From the NCBI GenBank assembly GCA_043785105.1, contig JAYVXO010000071.1:1-6905 (forward strand): a DNA stretch of 6,905 nucleotides, given 5' to 3'. Below the pieces are notes generated by a model. The model had not been told where the DNA came from. It was given only the letters and a program-made list of their open reading frames with translations, and did not search any database. The translations under genes and the position numbers were made by a program. Numbering within the stretch: position 1 is the stretch's first letter; every line of letters starts with the position of its first letter. Of this stretch, positions 5,938-6,905 are shown in pieces. The DNA is from Fimbriiglobus sp043785105 (GTDB taxonomy: Bacteria; Planctomycetota; Planctomycetia; Gemmatales; Gemmataceae).

Positions 5938-5945
5938 TGTTCGTT

Positions 5946-6905
5946 TTACGCCTGCAAATTTTGCAACATTTCTCGCAGTGGCACCAACCGTTGACCCCGG
6001 AGTTCATCAATTTTGAGTGCCTTCAACAAGCGTCGGCGAAGTTCGGCTTGAAGCTCTTCGATGGCGTTGTCGGATGTACTGGCGAGCGGGATGCAACCAC
6101 CGGCCCGGCGGTCGTGGCCACCGGCTTTGCCCAATGACCCAACTACCTTGCGGAGCATCTCACCCGCACCCGCGTTGGCCGTTGCGGTGCGAACGGAGAG
6201 AATCAACGAATCGTTATAAACGCCTGCACACACAGCCCAATCGACTTTTTCAAAGCGGATCATGAAATCAACGACTTCGGCAGCTTGCTCCGGTTGAGGT
6301 AGCGGGTTGACCCAACTGATGATGAGCCGATCGTAAATGAAGGAGCTTTGCAACGCTTGTAACAAGCACTCGAAGTGGCTGTGCGGTAAGCGGGCGTTTC
6401 GGATCTGGGCGAGTAAGTCTTTGTCCGCGTGGGGATAAAGCCGATGCAAGGCGTGGTCGTCTTCTGGGCTGGCTTCGCGGGGATACCCGGTCACTTCGGT
6501 TTCGATACCGTAGAGCAGGGCGGTTGCAACTTTTTCGGAGGCAACGACATCCTGATCGGCAAGATACTTCGAGACCAACGTGCAGGTGGCTCCCAAATTG
6601 GGACGGACATCCACAAACGCAACGTCTTCAAGATCGCCGGGGGTTTCGTGATGATCGAGCACCGCAAAAACCGGTGCGGGATACTTTACTGTATGTCGCC
6701 CCGTATTGGGTTGGCTGTCCACCATGACGACGGCGTCGCCGTCCGCCCATTCGACATTTTCAATCGGGCACAAATCGAGATGTAAAACCTCGACCATCGC
6801 GCGGTTCTCCGCGCGACTGATCGGGCCGTCTCGTGTGAGCAACGTGGGCTTGCTGAGCTTGGCTTCGACCAAGTGAGCCAATCCGAGCATACTGCCAAGG
6901 CTATC
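5946..6905 (-). CDS. DHH-family phosphoesterase, NrnA-like (N-terminus outside window)
   Basis: The visible 319 residues include the stop but not the start. The frame remains open to the window edge, and the first visible residues, DSLGSMLGLAHL, fit the end of the family's N-terminal metal motif (usually within HxNPDxDSLGS), so perhaps a few tens of residues are missing. An internal ATG at 6890 is unlikely to be the start because it would cut this motif. Further motifs are VMVDSQ (metal-binding aspartate), the signature D-H-H in VLDHHETPG (bases 6648-6656), GATCTLVSKYL, and the C-terminal DHHA1 motif GGHDRRAGG with substrate-binding residues. Relatives are manganese-dependent enzymes such as NrnA, which degrade very short RNAs and the nucleotide pAp. 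That activity is likely but not proven, since other DHH/DHHA1 proteins cleave cyclic dinucleotides. The protein is soluble and cytoplasmic. Confidence 0.9.
   Translation of the reverse strand, partial: DSLGSMLGLAHLVEAKLSKPTLLTRDGPISRAENRAMVEVLHLDLCPIENVEWADGDAVVMVDSQPNTGRHTVKYPAPVFAVLDHHETPGDLEDVAFVDVRPNLGATCTLVSKYLADQDVVASEKVATALLYGIETEVTGYPREASPEDDHALHRLYPHADKDLLAQIRNARLPHSHFECLLQALQSSFIYDRLIISWVNPLPQPEQAAEVVDFMIRFEKVDWAVCAGVYNDSLILSVRTATANAGAGEMLRKVVGSLGKAGGHDRRAGGCIPLASTSDNAIEELQAELRRRLLKALKIDELRGQRLVPLREMLQNLQA

Larger units (their letters stand above)
5461..5945. other. Gene-free stretch between the DHH gene and the DksA-like gene
   Basis: I see no convincing protein-coding gene here. 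The open frames that enter it are extensions or antisense shadows of the flanking genes. It is more AT-rich than the genes around it and holds at least four inverted repeats (5483-5515, 5600-5624, 5758-5796 and 5900-5937). It must contain the promoter of the DksA-like gene, but no pair of hexamers was clear enough to mark. A small RNA is possible but unsupported. Confidence 0.6.

Noticed and set aside
5841..6137. A 98-residue plus-strand frame over the end of the DHH gene.
   Set aside because: Most of it is antisense to the conserved C-terminal DHHA1 coding region and it runs through the 5900-5937 palindrome; its protein has no recognisable feature.

Overview
The window most resembles a chromosomal segment of a planctomycete, probably a Gemmata-type lineage. 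The clues are a large secreted protein mixing EF-hands, a redox domain and an esterase, a trypsin-like protease with one PDZ domain, moderate-to-high GC, weak Shine-Dalgarno use at several genes, and GC-rich hairpin repeats between genes. The assignment is inferred from gene style, not from a marker gene.

Layout. Positions 1-90 may hold the last 29 codons of an upstream + strand gene. Positions 310-2382 (+) encode a 690-residue exported protein with a signal peptide, two EF-hand loops, a thioredoxin-fold domain strongly resembling iodothyronine deiodinase (cysteine in place of selenocysteine), and a C-terminal alpha/beta-hydrolase. Positions 2426-3472 (+) encode a DusC-type tRNA-dihydrouridine synthase whose last 13 codons and stop lie in, or at the edge of, a repeat. 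Positions 3431-3655 form a cluster of four GC-rich hairpin repeats in alternating orientation between two convergent genes. Positions 3670-4803 (-) encode a DegS-like serine protease. A strong intrinsic terminator (4947-4978) separates it from a TraR/DksA-type zinc-finger protein (5002-5460, -). A 485-base gene-free stretch (5461-5945) with several inverted repeats follows. The right end is a DHH-family phosphoesterase (5946-6905, -) whose N-terminus lies outside the window.

The genes do not form one pathway. The exported fusion and the protease act outside the cytoplasm. The tRNA modifier, the RNA-polymerase-binding DksA-like protein and the DHH phosphoesterase are cytoplasmic RNA and transcription functions. 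The terminator and the long gaps suggest that the three minus-strand genes are separate transcription units. The most unusual items are the deiodinase-like/esterase fusion and the alternating repeat cluster that supplies the C-terminus of the dihydrouridine synthase.
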